From Desulfosarcinaceae bacterium (GTDB taxonomy: Bacteria > Desulfobacterota > Desulfobacteria > Desulfobacterales > Desulfosarcinaceae): 64,000 nt of DNA. The notes beneath the pieces were generated by a model. It had not been told where the DNA came from. It ran no database searches and was given only the letters and a program-made list of their open reading frames with translations. The position numbers were made by a program, and so were the translations under genes. The stretch is taken from the NCBI GenBank assembly GCA_030066015.1, contig JASJCL010000012.1, positions 62,001 to 126,000 on the forward strand. Direction: 5' to 3'. Below, piece after piece: positions 17,100 through 26,715 of the stretch. The stretch's first letter is position 1, and each line of letters starts with the position of its first letter.

Positions 17100-18438
17100 A
17101 CACCGCCATCCGTTGCAGGGCAGCGAGGCGCTTTGAGATGCGCACGGCAAAGGGGCCCGGTGCCTGAATCGCTTTGACTTCGGCGGGCAACGCCTGGAGC
17201 TGATTTGCCAGAAAGGTGCGAATGGTGCTGAGTTCCGGTGACGCGTCACAGCGCCGCCCCTTGGTCATTACCAGTCCCAAGAGGGGCTCGCAGCGGGCGA
17301 TGGCGTCATCCCGACAGGCGAGGAAATCCGCCGCAAAGTGCCCCTGGCCGTCATGTCGCCGAAAGACCTGCTTGGCCCCCGCCAGCGTGACCTTGCCGCT
17401 GGACAACTTGCGGATGGGGCGGCCGTCCAAGGAGACCAGTTTGTAGACAAGATCGAGAAAGGGGCGGTCTGAACTGACGCCCATCTTGGTCCCGACCCCA
17501 AAGGCATCAATGGCCGCCCCCGCCGCCAGAACCGCCGCGATTTTATACTCGTCAAACCCGCTGCTGGCGAAAATCTGCAAGTGGGGAAAGCCGGCCGCAT
17601 CGAAAATGGTGCGGATGGCCCGGCTCTGGGCACACATGTCGCCGCTGTCCAGCCGAACGCCGATGAGTTGTTGCCCCGCAGCGCGCATCTGCCGCGCCAA
17701 ATCCAGGGCCAGGCGGGCGCCGGCAATGGAATCGTAGGTGTCGATCAACAAAATGGTGCGCTCAGGAAAGCAGCGTGCATAGGCCTGAAAGGCGGCGGTC
17801 TCGTCGGAAAAGGCCTGGACGAAGCTGTGCGCCATGGTCCCAGCCACGGGGATACCATAGGCCTTTCCGGCCAACACGTTGCTGGTGGCGTCGAAGCCGG
17901 CCAGATAGGCCGCTTTTGCAGTGGCCATCCCGGCGCTGAGTCCCTGGGTACGTCGCAGGGCGAAGTCCACGAGGGAACGACCAGCGGCTGCCTGAACACA
18001 GCGCGAGGCCTTGGTGGTCAGAAGGGTGGCCAGACCGATGGTGTTGATCAGGTAGGTCTCCAGCAGTTGGGCCTCAATGAGGGGGGCGGTGATCTCCAAT
18101 AGCGGTTCATCGGGAAAGCAAACCGTTCCCTCCGGCATGGCGTGAACCATGCCGCTGAACCGCAGTCCGGCCAGCATATCCAGGAAATCTGCACCGAACA
18201 GGTCCAAGCTTTTCAGGTAAGCGAGCCCGTCGGCATCAAAGCGGAAGTGCTCCAGGGCATCCAGTACCTCCTCAAGACCAGCCGCGACCAGGTAGCCCCA
18301 GGCATCCGTCTCCCTGTGGGGCCGCACGAAGAGGGAGAAGGTGGCCTCCGGATTGCGGCCTTCGGCATGAAAGGCCGCTGCCATGGTGAGTTCGTACAGG
18401 TCGGTGAACAGCGGGCCTGGATAGGCCGTTGGACTCAT
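17098..18438 (-). CDS. pncB: Nicotinate phosphoribosyltransferase
   Basis: A 446-residue cytosolic enzyme joining nicotinate to PRPP (ATP-assisted) to give nicotinate mononucleotide in the Preiss-Handler NAD salvage route. Seen are the N-terminal LFTDLYELTMAAAFH, the FALRRTQGLSAG segment near 159-170, and GTMAHSF at 200-206 with the His that is phosphorylated in this family. The PRPP-site IGVRLDSGDM and FGVGTKMG complete the pattern. The frame extends further upstream, but ATG 18438 overlaps the stop of the preceding pncA gene by four bases (ATGA), the standard coupled arrangement. Product of pncA is the substrate of this enzyme. Confidence 0.95.
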   Translation of the reverse strand: MSPTAYPGPLFTDLYELTMAAAFHAEGRNPEATFSLFVRPHRETDAWGYLVAAGLEEVLDALEHFRFDADGLAYLKSLDLFGADFLDMLAGLRFSGMVHAMPEGTVCFPDEPLLEITAPLIEAQLLETYLINTIGLATLLTTKASRCVQAAAGRSLVDFALRRTQGLSAGMATAKAAYLAGFDATSNVLAGKAYGIPVAGTMAHSFVQAFSDETAAFQAYARCFPERTILLIDTYDSIAGARLALDLARQMRAAGQQLIGVRLDSGDMCAQSRAIRTIFDAAGFPHLQIFASSGFDEYKIAAVLAAGAAIDAFGVGTKMGVSSDRPFLDLVYKLVSLDGRPIRKLSSGKVTLAGAKQVFRRHDGQGHFAADFLACRDDAIARCEPLLGLVMTKGRRCDASPELSTIRTFLANQLQALPAEVKAIQAPGPFAVRISKRLAALQRMAV

Positions 18439-18956
18439 CGGATTTGGGCTCCATACAGTTGGGCCATTCGCTTGAGGGCGAAATGGTGCATCTCGGGATC
18501 GAAGTCGGCCACGCCCGCCTCGGGCACCACCACCGGATAATCCCGGTTTGCCAACCCCCCCACCGTATCCATCACACAGATGGAGGTACACACCCCCACC
18601 ACCTCCGCCGCCGTGGCACCGATTCGTTGGAGTTGCCCCTCCAGATCCGTTCCGTAAAAACCGCTGTAGCGCTTTTTCGAAATAATAGTCTCACCGCCAT
18701 GCGGTGAGAGATCCGCGATAATTTCGGAGCCCCAGGTCCCGGCGATACAATGGGGCGGAAACTTCGCAAATTCCGCATCATCTGGATCATGGGCGTCCTG
18801 CAGAAAGATCACCGGTTGACCGTTGGAGCGTTGGCTCTCGAGGCGCTGTTTCACGTAAGGGACGATCCGCGGCGCTGTATCGCCACAATAGAGGGCGCCA
18901 TTGGGATCGATGAAATCGTTCAGCATATCGACAATGATCAAAACGTGCGTCTTCAT
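18435..18956 (-). CDS. pncA: Nicotinamidase-like cysteine hydrolase (isochorismatase family)
   Basis: A 173-residue cytosolic hydrolase predicted to convert nicotinamide to nicotinate. The catalytic triad of the isochorismatase fold is visible: Asp10 (IIVDMLNDF), Lys94 or Lys95 (ISKKRYSGF) and the nucleophile Cys127 in VGVCTSICVMDT. The start at 18956 is chosen because MKTHVLIIVD is the family N-terminus and GGGTGAGG precedes it; the longer frame from 19016 adds 20 residues unlike the family. Its tail overlaps pncB by four bases. The pairing with pncB makes nicotinamidase much more likely than another isochorismatase-like hydrolase. Confidence 0.88.
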   Translation of the reverse strand: MKTHVLIIVDMLNDFIDPNGALYCGDTAPRIVPYVKQRLESQRSNGQPVIFLQDAHDPDDAEFAKFPPHCIAGTWGSEIIADLSPHGGETIISKKRYSGFYGTDLEGQLQRIGATAAEVVGVCTSICVMDTVGGLANRDYPVVVPEAGVADFDPEMHHFALKRMAQLYGAQIR

Positions 18957-19474
18957 CAGCCTCACCCGCTCTCCCTGGCATCCCCCTTCCCGGGGGATGA
19001 GTGAATAATACCCCAACTTCTGCGAAATCGACTTCCCTATTCTCTAGTCGGCATCCCTCAATTTGATAGGAGTGCCGTCAAGCCCCCTCAATTCGAAACA
19101 TCCCGGTCCATCCACTGGTCGGGTATTTGGCCACAGCGCCGCCCATGGGAGGTGGAATTGCGGCAACCTGAAATCCGTGTCGGACCCGGCTGCTCGATGG
19201 CGTGAAACGCCGCCCGGACGCTCAGCGTACTTGGCCACCTAAAATAAGATAATCCATTGTTATCAAATGTACATCCTATTGGCGTCCGGTGGTTGTTACG
19301 GCAGAGCAGTGGAGGGAGGCGGCCCAGGTTTCAGATGTCGCGCCGAATTCGCTGTACAAGACCGCGACGCGCAGCGATGAGGATGGCGGCTTTCCAGCGA
19401 CACCCATGACGGCGGACATTGGCACGCCTTCTGCAGTCTCCCGCCGCAGACTTTATCGACGGAGGTTTTTATCT
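18957..19474. other. Non-coding region between pncA and DUF6794-like gene
   Basis: A divergent gap of 518 bases. The right part has an open frame (19289-19474) running into the downstream gene, but it is Arg-rich, resembles no protein and has no ribosome site, so it is treated as leader. A small hairpin AGTCT/AGACT (near 19436-19455) precedes the ribosome site. I see no RNA gene. Confidence 0.45.
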
Positions 19475-19789
19475 ATGTACGGTTTCCCACATCCAAGTGG
19501 ATTGCCCCAAACGATCGATCAGGCGGCCGACCTGCTCATCCAGGACCTGCTGACAGATCATATTGAGGCCATGTCCAGCCTCAGCGATGAGGAATTCGAA
19601 TCCCTGTACCAGGGTGTGGCGCCCTTCCTAATCGACGAATTCAGGCTCTGGTCGGGCAATGATGTCCTGCTGGCCGCCTGTATCGACGAATGTCACGCCT
19701 GCGGTGAGAGCCCCGATCCGGCTCGGATCATTTTGAAACGGGTCGTTGAGCGCATCGGCGATACAGAGGGGATTATCATCATAACCTGA
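19475..19789 (+). CDS. Small DUF6794-like protein
   Basis: A 104-residue cytosolic protein. Start 19475 is chosen because GGAGG lies 9 bases upstream and the longer frame has no support. The sequence TIDQAADLLIQDLLTDHIEAM followed by FLIDEFRLWSGNDVLLAACIDECH and PDPARIILKRVVERI resembles the DUF6794 family, whose members share a TxxEAxxxL...IRxxxxLWxxNxxLL...C...HPDxxSxxI pattern. No biochemical role is known to me. Unusual features are two Cys near CIDECHACG. It is a single-gene unit followed by a strong terminator. Confidence 0.65.
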   Translation: MYGFPHPSGLPQTIDQAADLLIQDLLTDHIEAMSSLSDEEFESLYQGVAPFLIDEFRLWSGNDVLLAACIDECHACGESPDPARIILKRVVERIGDTEGIIIIT

Positions 19790-19810
19790 TCCAGGTCCAC
19801 CGACGAAACC

Positions 19811-19853
19811 GCAAAACCCGGTTGGGGGATATGCCCCCCCATCCGGGTTTTGC
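19811..19853. terminator. Strong hairpin terminator, bidirectional
   Basis: Arms GCAAAACCCGG (19811-19821) and CCGGGTTTTGC (19843-19853) enclose an inner GGGGG/CCCCC stem. On the plus strand the A-rich 5' arm and T-rich 3' arm give terminator form for the small gene; on the minus strand the same is true for the 5-oxoprolinase operon that ends at 19965. Confidence 0.8.
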
Positions 19854-19964
19854 TTTCTGAAATGGGGAACTGCACGATGTTCGCTTTTACGAACATCCAC
19901 GTTCCAATAGAAGAACCAGCGCTGGTTCGCCGGCACCGCTAGCGCCACGCGTCCCGCATGTCCG

Positions 19965-22900
19965 TCAGGGGTGACGGGTGCCGAAACCACCGCCACCGGG
20001 CGTGAGAATTCTGAATCGATCGCCCCGTTTGGCCCGTATCTCATTCTTGGCCCCCAGATTCAGGCGGCGTCCATCCTTGCGGATAAATAGATTCTCACCC
20101 CGCTGTCCAGCCTCACCACCGGCCAAGCCATAAGGAGCGTAGACGCGACGCTCGGAAAGGATGGCCATCTGCAGCGCGGCGAGAAACTCCACCTCCCGGA
20201 TGAGGCCGTCACCGCCGCGATGAAGCCCCTCGCCACCCGATCCCCGCCGCAATGCAAACCTGCGCAGCAGTATGGGATAGCGGCGTTCGAGGATCTCTGG
20301 ATCGGTGATACGGGTGTTGGTCATGTGGGTATGGACCCCGCTCTGCCCCTCCCAAGTGGGTCCGGCGCCGGCACCGCCGCCGATGGTCTCGTAGTATCCG
20401 AAACGCTCGTTTCCAAAGGTGAAGTTGTTCATGCAGCCCTGAGAGGCGGCCGCCACCCCGAAGGCCTTGAGCACCACGTCGACCACTCGCTGGGAGGTGA
20501 GGACATTGCCCCCCACGACGGCGGCATCCGGTCCTGGATCCAGCAGACTGCCGGATGGGATGTGGATCTCGATGGGCAGCAGACAACCGTGATTGAGGGG
20601 CAGTTCCTTTTCGATGAGACAGCGCAAGCTGTAAAGAATGGCGGAAATCGTTACCGCCCTGGGCGCGTTGCAATTGCCCCAGATCTGAGGTCCCGTGCCG
20701 CTGAAATCGAAGCGGGCACTTCCGTCACTGCGATCGATGGTGAGGGCGAGTCGAATGGGACTGCCGTCATCGAGGAAGTCTTCGGCACGGACGGTCCCGA
20801 CAGGTTCAAGGCCTCTGGCGCGACTCAGGTCGGTCAGTGCGCTGCGTACGGCGGTCTCCGCAGCCGCCTGGACATGGCGCATGTAGGCTTGGACCACCTC
20901 CAGACCATAGTGGTCCACCATCTCCGAAACCAGGTCGATACCTTTCTGGTTGGCCGCCACCTGGGCCTTGAGATCGGAGATATTGTCTGCCAATGAGCGG
21001 GTCCCGCTGATGGGGGGGCGGCCTGGCTGCGGCATCAGGTGGCCCGGTGCTTCCAGGATTGCGGTGATCCCGGCCTCCTGAAAGACGCCGCCGGTGACCA
21101 GTTTGAAGCTGTCGATGCAGGCACCCTCCTCCTCCAGATGTCGCGAGTGGGGCGGCATGCTGCCCGGCGAGATGCCGCCGATATCGGCGTGGTGGCCGCG
21201 GCTGGCCACCCAGAAAATGATGGCGTCACCGCTGAAGACCGGTGTGATGACGGTGATGTCGGGCAGATGGCTGCCGCCGTCGGCAGGGTGATTTGAGACC
21301 AGCACATCTCCAGGTTTCAAGCCGCTGCCGCAGTGGCTGCCATGGCGTCGGATCTGCGACTTGACCGCCTCGCTCATGGCGCCCAGGTGCACCGGCAGAT
21401 GGGGGGCGTTGGCCACCAGCTCGCCTTGGGGGCCGAACAGCGCACAGGAAAAATCGAGACGCTCCTTGATATTGGTGGAGATGGCCGTCTTTTGGAGCAT
21501 ACGTCCCATCTGCTCGGCGATGGACATGAAGAGGTTGCTGAAGATGGAAAGCTGAACGGGGTCCACGGCGGTGGTCACTTGGCGCTGGGTGGCCGCCCCC
21601 ACCGTGATGCGGACATCTCCGTGGGCCGTTACCTCGGCGAAGCAGCCCGGCTCGACCAGGATGGTGGCGGTGTCGTGGATGATGATGGCCGGTCCGGCGA
21701 TGGTGTGGCCGGCGCCCAGCCGCTCAAGGTCGTACACCGCTGTTGCCTGCCATCCGTCGGTGAAGTAGCAGGGCACCCGCTTCAGCACTACCGGATCCCC
21801 CGCGGCCGCCGCGATGGGCTGGGGGGAGACCCCGCTGGTCTTGCCCCTGGCACGCACCCGCAGGTCGTCGATGATGATCTCCCGCCCGGTCAGGTCGAAG
21901 CCGAACTCCCGCTGGTAGTGACGGCGAAAGGCCGCACCATAATCGCCATCTTCCGGTTCCGGCCGCCGAATCATGAGGGCTGTGTCGGTCCCCTGGTAGC
22001 GGAGGTTGAGGTAATGATCAACCTCGATCTGATCCGCGCCGAAGCCCTGTTCCATAAGGGCTTCGGTGGCCTCAGCCGCCAGGTCCGCCAATCCGGCCTC
22101 CACGGCGGCGAGCTGGGGGCCGTCGGGGGCTCCCCTGTATGCCCCGGTGTGGGGTTGTTGGCGTTCGACGATCACGTCGGCCAGTCCCATCCCGTAGGCC
22201 GAGAGGATGCCGGCGAAGCGATGGACGAAGATCTCGCCAATGCCCAGAGCACGGGCGATGGCACAGGCGTGTTGGGGGCCCGCCCCACCGAAAACCGCCA
22301 GAATGTGCTCCTTGCTGTCGAAGCCCCGCATTACCGAGATCTCGCGGATGGGACGCACCATCACCTCGTTGGCCACCTCTACAAAGCCAAGTGCCACCGC
22401 CTCCACACTCATCTCGGGACGCCCCTCGGTCTGGTAGCGGGCATTGATCTCGTCGGTGAGGGCGGCGAGGGCCGCGCGGCTGGCGGCCAAGTCAAGCGGT
22501 TGGTCCTCTGCGGGGCCGAAGATGTGGGGGAAGAATTCAGGCTGCAGACGTCCCAGCACCAAATTGGCGTCGGTGACGGCCAGGTGGCCGCCCTTGCGAT
22601 AGCACACCGGGCCCGGGTGGGCAGCGGCGGATTCGGGTCCCACGCGAAACATGCCGTTGTCGAAGAAGAGGCGGCTGCCCCCCCCGGCGGCCACGGTGCG
22701 AATCTGCAGCTGGGGTGCCTGAATGCGCACGCCGGCGATCTCGGTTTCGAAGGCCAGCTCGTAGTCGCCACCAAAGCGCGACACATCGGTGGAGGTACCC
22801 CCCATGTCAAAGCCGATGACGGGTTTGCTCCGCTCGTCATCGTAGGTGGTCATGGCGTACCCCACGACGCCGCCGGCAGGTCCGCTGAGAATGGCTCGGC

Positions 22901-23750
22901 TGCCGGAGAAGCCCTCCGCCGGCGCCAGGCCGCCGTCGCTCTGCATGAAGAGCAAATTCGCGTTGGCCAGCCCGTCGCTGAACCCCCCTTTGAAGCTATC
23001 CAGATAGTCCCGGATGTGGGGGTTGAGGTAAGCGTCCACCATGGTGGTGTCCCCCCGGGCCACCAGCTTGACCTTGGGCATCACCCGGGAGCTCAGAGAG
23101 ACCTGCGTGAACCCCATCTCCCTGGCCAGGGCCCCCACCATCTCTTCATGGTCCGGCCAGGCGTAGGCGTGGGCGAAGACCACCGCCAGACTGCGGATAC
23201 CATCCTTCAGCAGCGCCTCGAACTGGGTCTGTAAGCGATCCATATCGGGTCTGGCGAGGACGGCCAGGCGCTCGCCCGAGATCCCGATCACCACCTCGAC
23301 CTCCTCGGGTGCCTCGCTCCCCGCCAGACTCTGGAGGCGTTCGGGCACCTCGATGACGCGTTCATAGAGCAGATCGGGCTTGGATATCTCCAGATCGAAA
23401 ATCCGGGGCCGGTCCTGATTGCCGATTTGGAGCAGGTCCCCAAACCCCTGGGTGATCACCAGGGCGCTGCGGGCACCCTTTCGCTCGAGGAGGGCGTTGG
23501 TGGCCACAGTGGTACCCATGCGGATCCAATCGATGGCATCGGCGGGCACCGCTTCCGGGGAGATCTCCTCCCCGAGGCAGTCGCTCAGCACGCGCCGGAT
23601 CCCCTCGCGGGGGGCATCGGCATAGTTGGCCGGATCTTCGGAGAGCAGTTTGATCACCTTGAAGCCGGGTTCACCCGGCACCTCGGCGTAGATGTCGGTG
23701 AAGGTGCCGCCTCTGTCGATGGAAAACCGAAATTGGGGAGTTGCAGCCAT
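19965..23750 (-). CDS. 5-oxoprolinase (ATP-hydrolysing), HyuA-HyuB fusion
   Basis: A 1261-residue cytosolic protein joining the hydantoinase A half (residues about 1-690) and the hydantoinase B half (about 710-1255), the architecture of ATP-dependent 5-oxoprolinase (about 1290 in eukaryotes). It would open pyroglutamate to glutamate at the cost of ATP. Motifs include the actin-like phosphate loop [11 protein letters not shown] at the N-terminus, [16 protein letters not shown] in the middle of the A half, and the B-half start [34 protein letters not shown]. The glycine-rich C-terminus [11 protein letters not shown] is also typical. It lies 55 bases downstream of dctM, at the end of a TRAP operon headed by a GntR gene. 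Related hydantoinases or acetone carboxylases are less likely because both halves are fused. Confidence 0.88.
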   Translation of the reverse strand: MAATPQFRFSIDRGGTFTDIYAEVPGEPGFKVIKLLSEDPANYADAPREGIRRVLSDCLGEEISPEAVPADAIDWIRMGTTVATNALLERKGARSALVITQGFGDLLQIGNQDRPRIFDLEISKPDLLYERVIEVPERLQSLAGSEAPEEVEVVIGISGERLAVLARPDMDRLQTQFEALLKDGIRSLAVVFAHAYAWPDHEEMVGALAREMGFTQVSLSSRVMPKVKLVARGDTTMVDAYLNPHIRDYLDSFKGGFSDGLANANLLFMQSDGGLAPAEGFSGSRAILSGPAGGVVGYAMTTYDDERSKPVIGFDMGGTSTDVSRFGGDYELAFETEIAGVRIQAPQLQIRTVAAGGGSRLFFDNGMFRVGPESAAAHPGPVCYRKGGHLAVTDANLVLGRLQPEFFPHIFGPAEDQPLDLAASRAALAALTDEINARYQTEGRPEMSVEAVALGFVEVANEVMVRPIREISVMRGFDSKEHILAVFGGAGPQHACAIARALGIGEIFVHRFAGILSAYGMGLADVIVERQQPHTGAYRGAPDGPQLAAVEAGLADLAAEATEALMEQGFGADQIEVDHYLNLRYQGTDTALMIRRPEPEDGDYGAAFRRHYQREFGFDLTGREIIIDDLRVRARGKTSGVSPQPIAAAAGDPVVLKRVPCYFTDGWQATAVYDLERLGAGHTIAGPAIIIHDTATILVEPGCFAEVTAHGDVRITVGAATQRQVTTAVDPVQLSIFSNLFMSIAEQMGRMLQKTAISTNIKERLDFSCALFGPQGELVANAPHLPVHLGAMSEAVKSQIRRHGSHCGSGLKPGDVLVSNHPADGGSHLPDITVITPVFSGDAIIFWVASRGHHADIGGISPGSMPPHSRHLEEEGACIDSFKLVTGGVFQEAGITAILEAPGHLMPQPGRPPISGTRSLADNISDLKAQVAANQKGIDLVSEMVDHYGLEVVQAYMRHVQAAAETAVRSALTDLSRARGLEPVGTVRAEDFLDDGSPIRLALTIDRSDGSARFDFSGTGPQIWGNCNAPRAVTISAILYSLRCLIEKELPLNHGCLLPIEIHIPSGSLLDPGPDAAVVGGNVLTSQRVVDVVLKAFGVAAASQGCMNNFTFGNERFGYYETIGGGAGAGPTWEGQSGVHTHMTNTRITDPEILERRYPILLRRFALRRGSGGEGLHRGGDGLIREVEFLAALQMAILSERRVYAPYGLAGGEAGQRGENLFIRKDGRRLNLGAKNEIRAKRGDRFRILTPGGGGFGTRHP

Positions 23751-23805
23751 GGGATTTCCAATGCACGTATGGGCCGGGTCCGCGCCCCTGGCCCCGGGTT
23801 AGGAA

Positions 23806-25116
23806 TTACTTCGCCGTCATGAGTTGCGGCAATATCAGGACGATTTGGGGGAAGAGGGTGATGATGGCCGTGGTCAGCAACATCAGAAAGAAGAAAGGCA
23901 GGGCGTACTGCGCGATGCTGACAATGGGTTCCCGGGTCAGCCCCTGGATGACGAAGAGATTGAATCCCACCGGGGGCGTGATTTGGCTGACCTCCACCAT
24001 AAGGATCAGGTAGATGCCGAACCAAATGGGATCGAAACCCGCCGCCGTCACCATGGGCAGGGCGATGGGAAGGGTCATCACCACAATGGAAAAACCGTCG
24101 AGCAGACAGCCCAGCACAACGTAGACGAGCCCCAATAGGATCATCAGGGTGTAGGGGGCCAGGTTCATCTCGGTGATGGCCTGGGTGATGGCCGCCGGAA
24201 TCCCCAGAAAACCCATCACCCGCGACAGGAAGCCGGCCCCCATGACGATGAGCATGATCATGGCGTTGGTCTTGACCGCCCCGATCAGGCAATCGAAGAG
24301 GATCTTGCCGCTCAGCCGCTTGTTGAGACCGGCAAACACGGCCGCCCCCAGTACGCCCAGGGCTGCGGCCTCGGTGGGGGTGGCGACGCCGGCGTAGATA
24401 CTGCCCAGGACCATGAGGATTAGAATGATCGTGGGCGCCAAATCCTTGAGGGCCACGAATCGCTCCCGCCAGCTATAGCTGGCTTTTAGGCGGGGCGCGA
24501 TCTCGGGATTGCGAATGCCGCGGTACACGATGTAGAGCGAATAGATCCCCGAGAGGAGCAAGCCCGGCAGGATCCCGGCCATGAACATTTTGCCGATGGA
24601 GACCTCGGCCAAAATGGCGTACACGATCATGATCAACGAGGGGGGAATGAGAAAGCCCAAGGTGCCGGCGCCGGCCAGGGAACCCATGGCGATCTTCCGA
24701 TCGTAGCCCAGCTTGTCCAACTCCGCCAAGGTGATGCGACCCACCGTGGCCGTGGTGGCAGCGCTCGAACCGGAGACCGCCGCGAAGAGGGTGCAGGAGA
24801 TGATGTTCATCAGGAGTAACCCCCCTGGCAACCGATACAGCCAGGGCACCAAGGATCGGAAGAGGCGCTCCGATATCCCCGACCGGTAGAGGATCTCCCC
24901 CATGAGGATGAACATGGGCAGGGCCACATACTCCCACTTCTCCACAGTGGCCCACACCGACGAGGCCATGTTGCTGCCCGCCGGCAGTGAGCTGAAGAGG
25001 CTCATCCCGACGAAGCCCACGATGAAAAGGGCGAAGCCCACCCAGACCCCCGCGCCCAAGGTGATGAAGAGGGCGCCGAAGACCACCAAACTCATTACCG
25101 TCATGCCGGCCGCCAT
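23806..25116 (-). CDS. dctM: TRAP transporter large permease, DctM
   Basis: A 436-residue inner-membrane protein with about twelve hydrophobic segments (DctM family, usual length about 425-440). It is the channel subunit of a sodium-driven TRAP importer. Family patterns include AALSGSSAATTATVG-like text (AAVSGSSAATTATVGRI), GAGTLGFLIPPSLIMIVYA, VATPTEAAALGVLGA and the C-terminal VSQITPPVGFNLFVIQGL. The ATG shares bases with the dctQ stop codon (TAATG), a translationally coupled junction. Substrate is suggested by the downstream 5-oxoprolinase: pyroglutamate or a related lactam. That is inference. Confidence 0.95.
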   Translation of the reverse strand: MAAGMTVMSLVVFGALFITLGAGVWVGFALFIVGFVGMSLFSSLPAGSNMASSVWATVEKWEYVALPMFILMGEILYRSGISERLFRSLVPWLYRLPGGLLLMNIISCTLFAAVSGSSAATTATVGRITLAELDKLGYDRKIAMGSLAGAGTLGFLIPPSLIMIVYAILAEVSIGKMFMAGILPGLLLSGIYSLYIVYRGIRNPEIAPRLKASYSWRERFVALKDLAPTIILILMVLGSIYAGVATPTEAAALGVLGAAVFAGLNKRLSGKILFDCLIGAVKTNAMIMLIVMGAGFLSRVMGFLGIPAAITQAITEMNLAPYTLMILLGLVYVVLGCLLDGFSIVVMTLPIALPMVTAAGFDPIWFGIYLILMVEVSQITPPVGFNLFVIQGLTREPIVSIAQYALPFFFLMLLTTAIITLFPQIVLILPQLMTAK

Positions 25117-25619
25117 TAAAGCACCTCCTCACCGCTGCCGATGGCGGCGGTCGCTTTAAGGGTGGTGGCCGCCAGCTGAATCAAGAGGCCGGTGGCCCCG
25201 ACGAGCATCAGCAGCTGGGGAATCCAAAGGGGGGTGTTGGTAAGGGTGCCGGATGTGGACTGGTAGCGGTAGGTGGCCGAGACCATCTTAAAGAGGTACC
25301 ACCACAGATAGCCCATGGCGGCGGTGGTTAGCACGGTCGCCAGACAGGCAATTGACTCCGCCAGCCTGACGGGCAGAAAGTGCAGCACCAGGGTGATGCG
25401 GATGTGGCCGCGCTCTTTGAGGCAGTAGCCCGCGCCCATGAAGATGATGGCGGCCAGGCCATAGGCGGCATACTCATCTGCGATGAGGGTGGTCTTCTGC
25501 AAGGTGTTCCACAAGAGGATCTCCACGAGGATCAGGAGGCACATCAACCCCAGTATCACCGCGGAAAAACGGGCCATCCAGTCACTGAGCCCATCGACAA
25601 GGCGAATCATCGTTTTCAT
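25116..25619 (-). CDS. dctQ: TRAP transporter small permease, DctQ
   Basis: A 167-residue four-helix membrane protein of the DctQ family, partner of DctM. Hydrophobic helices lie at about residues 17-35, 50-65, 85-105 and 130-150. The family pattern EILLWNTLQKTTLIADEYAAYGLAAIIFMGAGYCLKERGHIRI is seen between helices one and three. Spacing to dctP is 34 bases and it overlaps dctM by one base. The ribosome site is weak. Confidence 0.9.
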   Translation of the reverse strand: MKTMIRLVDGLSDWMARFSAVILGLMCLLILVEILLWNTLQKTTLIADEYAAYGLAAIIFMGAGYCLKERGHIRITLVLHFLPVRLAESIACLATVLTTAAMGYLWWYLFKMVSATYRYQSTSGTLTNTPLWIPQLLMLVGATGLLIQLAATTLKATAAIGSGEEVL

Positions 25620-25653
25620 TCCGGCACCCTTCTAGATTGGCGGTAGCGAGCGG

Positions 25654-26643
25654 CTAACGGCCGGTGATGCGGGCATACTCCTCCAAGATACGCTGGGCGT
25701 CTGCACCGGCCTTGGTGGCCCATTGGGCCCGCAGCTGCTCGCCGATGGTGTCCAGTTCCGCTCGGAAACCACCATCCACCGTTGCCACCTGCATGCCATT
25801 GGCCGAGAGGGTTTCACGGCTCTTGCGGTCCATGTCGCCAGCCAGGTTCCACATCTCATCCTCCATCTGGCGGGCGATCTCCATGACCGTTTGCTGCAAT
25901 TCGGCCGGTAGTTTGTTCCAGGCGTCCAGGTTGACGTTGACCATGTTGACCGGCCCCACAATATTGATGGGCGTGAAATATTTGAGCACCTCCCAGGCCT
26001 TGGCGTCCACCCCGGAGACAGAGCTGGTGTACATGGAATCCAGCAGACCGGCCTTCATGGCGGGGTAGACCTCGCTGAAAGGCATTTTACGGGCGGCGAT
26101 GCCGGTCGCCTTACCAAAGGCCAGGCCGGTGCCGTCATATACCCGCATTTTGAGCCCCTTGAGGTCTGCCGCTGAAGCGACCGGCCGCTGCGAGTAGATG
26201 CCGGAAAAGGGCCACACCGAAGTGTAGAGCGTGAATTGCTTGAAGCGCTTGAGCGTCTGGGCGTAGGTGGGTTTGGCCAGCTGATAGAGCAGGCGCTGTT
26301 CGAAAGCCGTCGCGGAGATGAAGGGCTGGGCGGTAAGGGCCAGCACCGGTGCATCTCCCTCCACCATCCCGGTGGGAACCTCGGCAATGGCCAGCTGCCC
26401 CTCGGCAACGGCGCGCAGCAGCTCCGGCCCTTTGAATCCCAGTGCGGATCCCGGATGCAGGACGATGGAGAGCTCCCCACCAGTGGCGGCATTGACCCGT
26501 TCAGCGAAGCGGGCGGCTCCCTGGCTATGAAAATTACCGGCCGGATAGTTGAGGTGCATGTCCCATTTCATCTTCGCATGGATACCGGGGACGAGAACCA
26601 GCACCACGACCAGGGCGAGTGTAACAGCAACGACTCTCTTCAT
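25654..26643 (-). CDS. dctP: TRAP transporter substrate-binding protein, DctP
   Basis: A 329-residue periplasmic solute-binding protein of the DctP family. The signal peptide MKRVVAVTLALVVVLVLVPGIHA is followed by MKWDMHLNYPAGNFHSQGAARFAERVN. The family block LKGLKMRVYDGTGLAFGKATGI carries the conserved Arg that salt-bridges ligand carboxylate. VDAKAWEVLKYFTPIN also fits. AAAGGAGG lies 5 bases before the ATG. It is the first transport gene after the GntR regulator and starts the dctPQM-oxoprolinase operon. The carboxylate ligand is plausibly pyroglutamate, by context only. Confidence 0.93.
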   Translation of the reverse strand: MKRVVAVTLALVVVLVLVPGIHAKMKWDMHLNYPAGNFHSQGAARFAERVNAATGGELSIVLHPGSALGFKGPELLRAVAEGQLAIAEVPTGMVEGDAPVLALTAQPFISATAFEQRLLYQLAKPTYAQTLKRFKQFTLYTSVWPFSGIYSQRPVASAADLKGLKMRVYDGTGLAFGKATGIAARKMPFSEVYPAMKAGLLDSMYTSSVSGVDAKAWEVLKYFTPINIVGPVNMVNVNLDAWNKLPAELQQTVMEIARQMEDEMWNLAGDMDRKSRETLSANGMQVATVDGGFRAELDTIGEQLRAQWATKAGADAQRILEEYARITGR

Positions 26644-26715
26644 ACCATCCTCCTTTGATGGGGTGATTCATCGGCGGCAACCGCACAGCGAAGGCGTGTG
26701 CAGATACCGCAATGG

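Noticed and set aside
19289-19474. N-terminal extension of the DUF6794-like gene
   Set aside because: The extra 62 codons are Arg-rich, lack a ribosome site, and an ideal GGAGG precedes the internal ATG at 19475.
21333-23234. 633-codon frame antisense to the 5-oxoprolinase gene
   Set aside because: Third-position GC bias of the real gene opens the opposite frame; the protein is His/Gly-rich nonsense.
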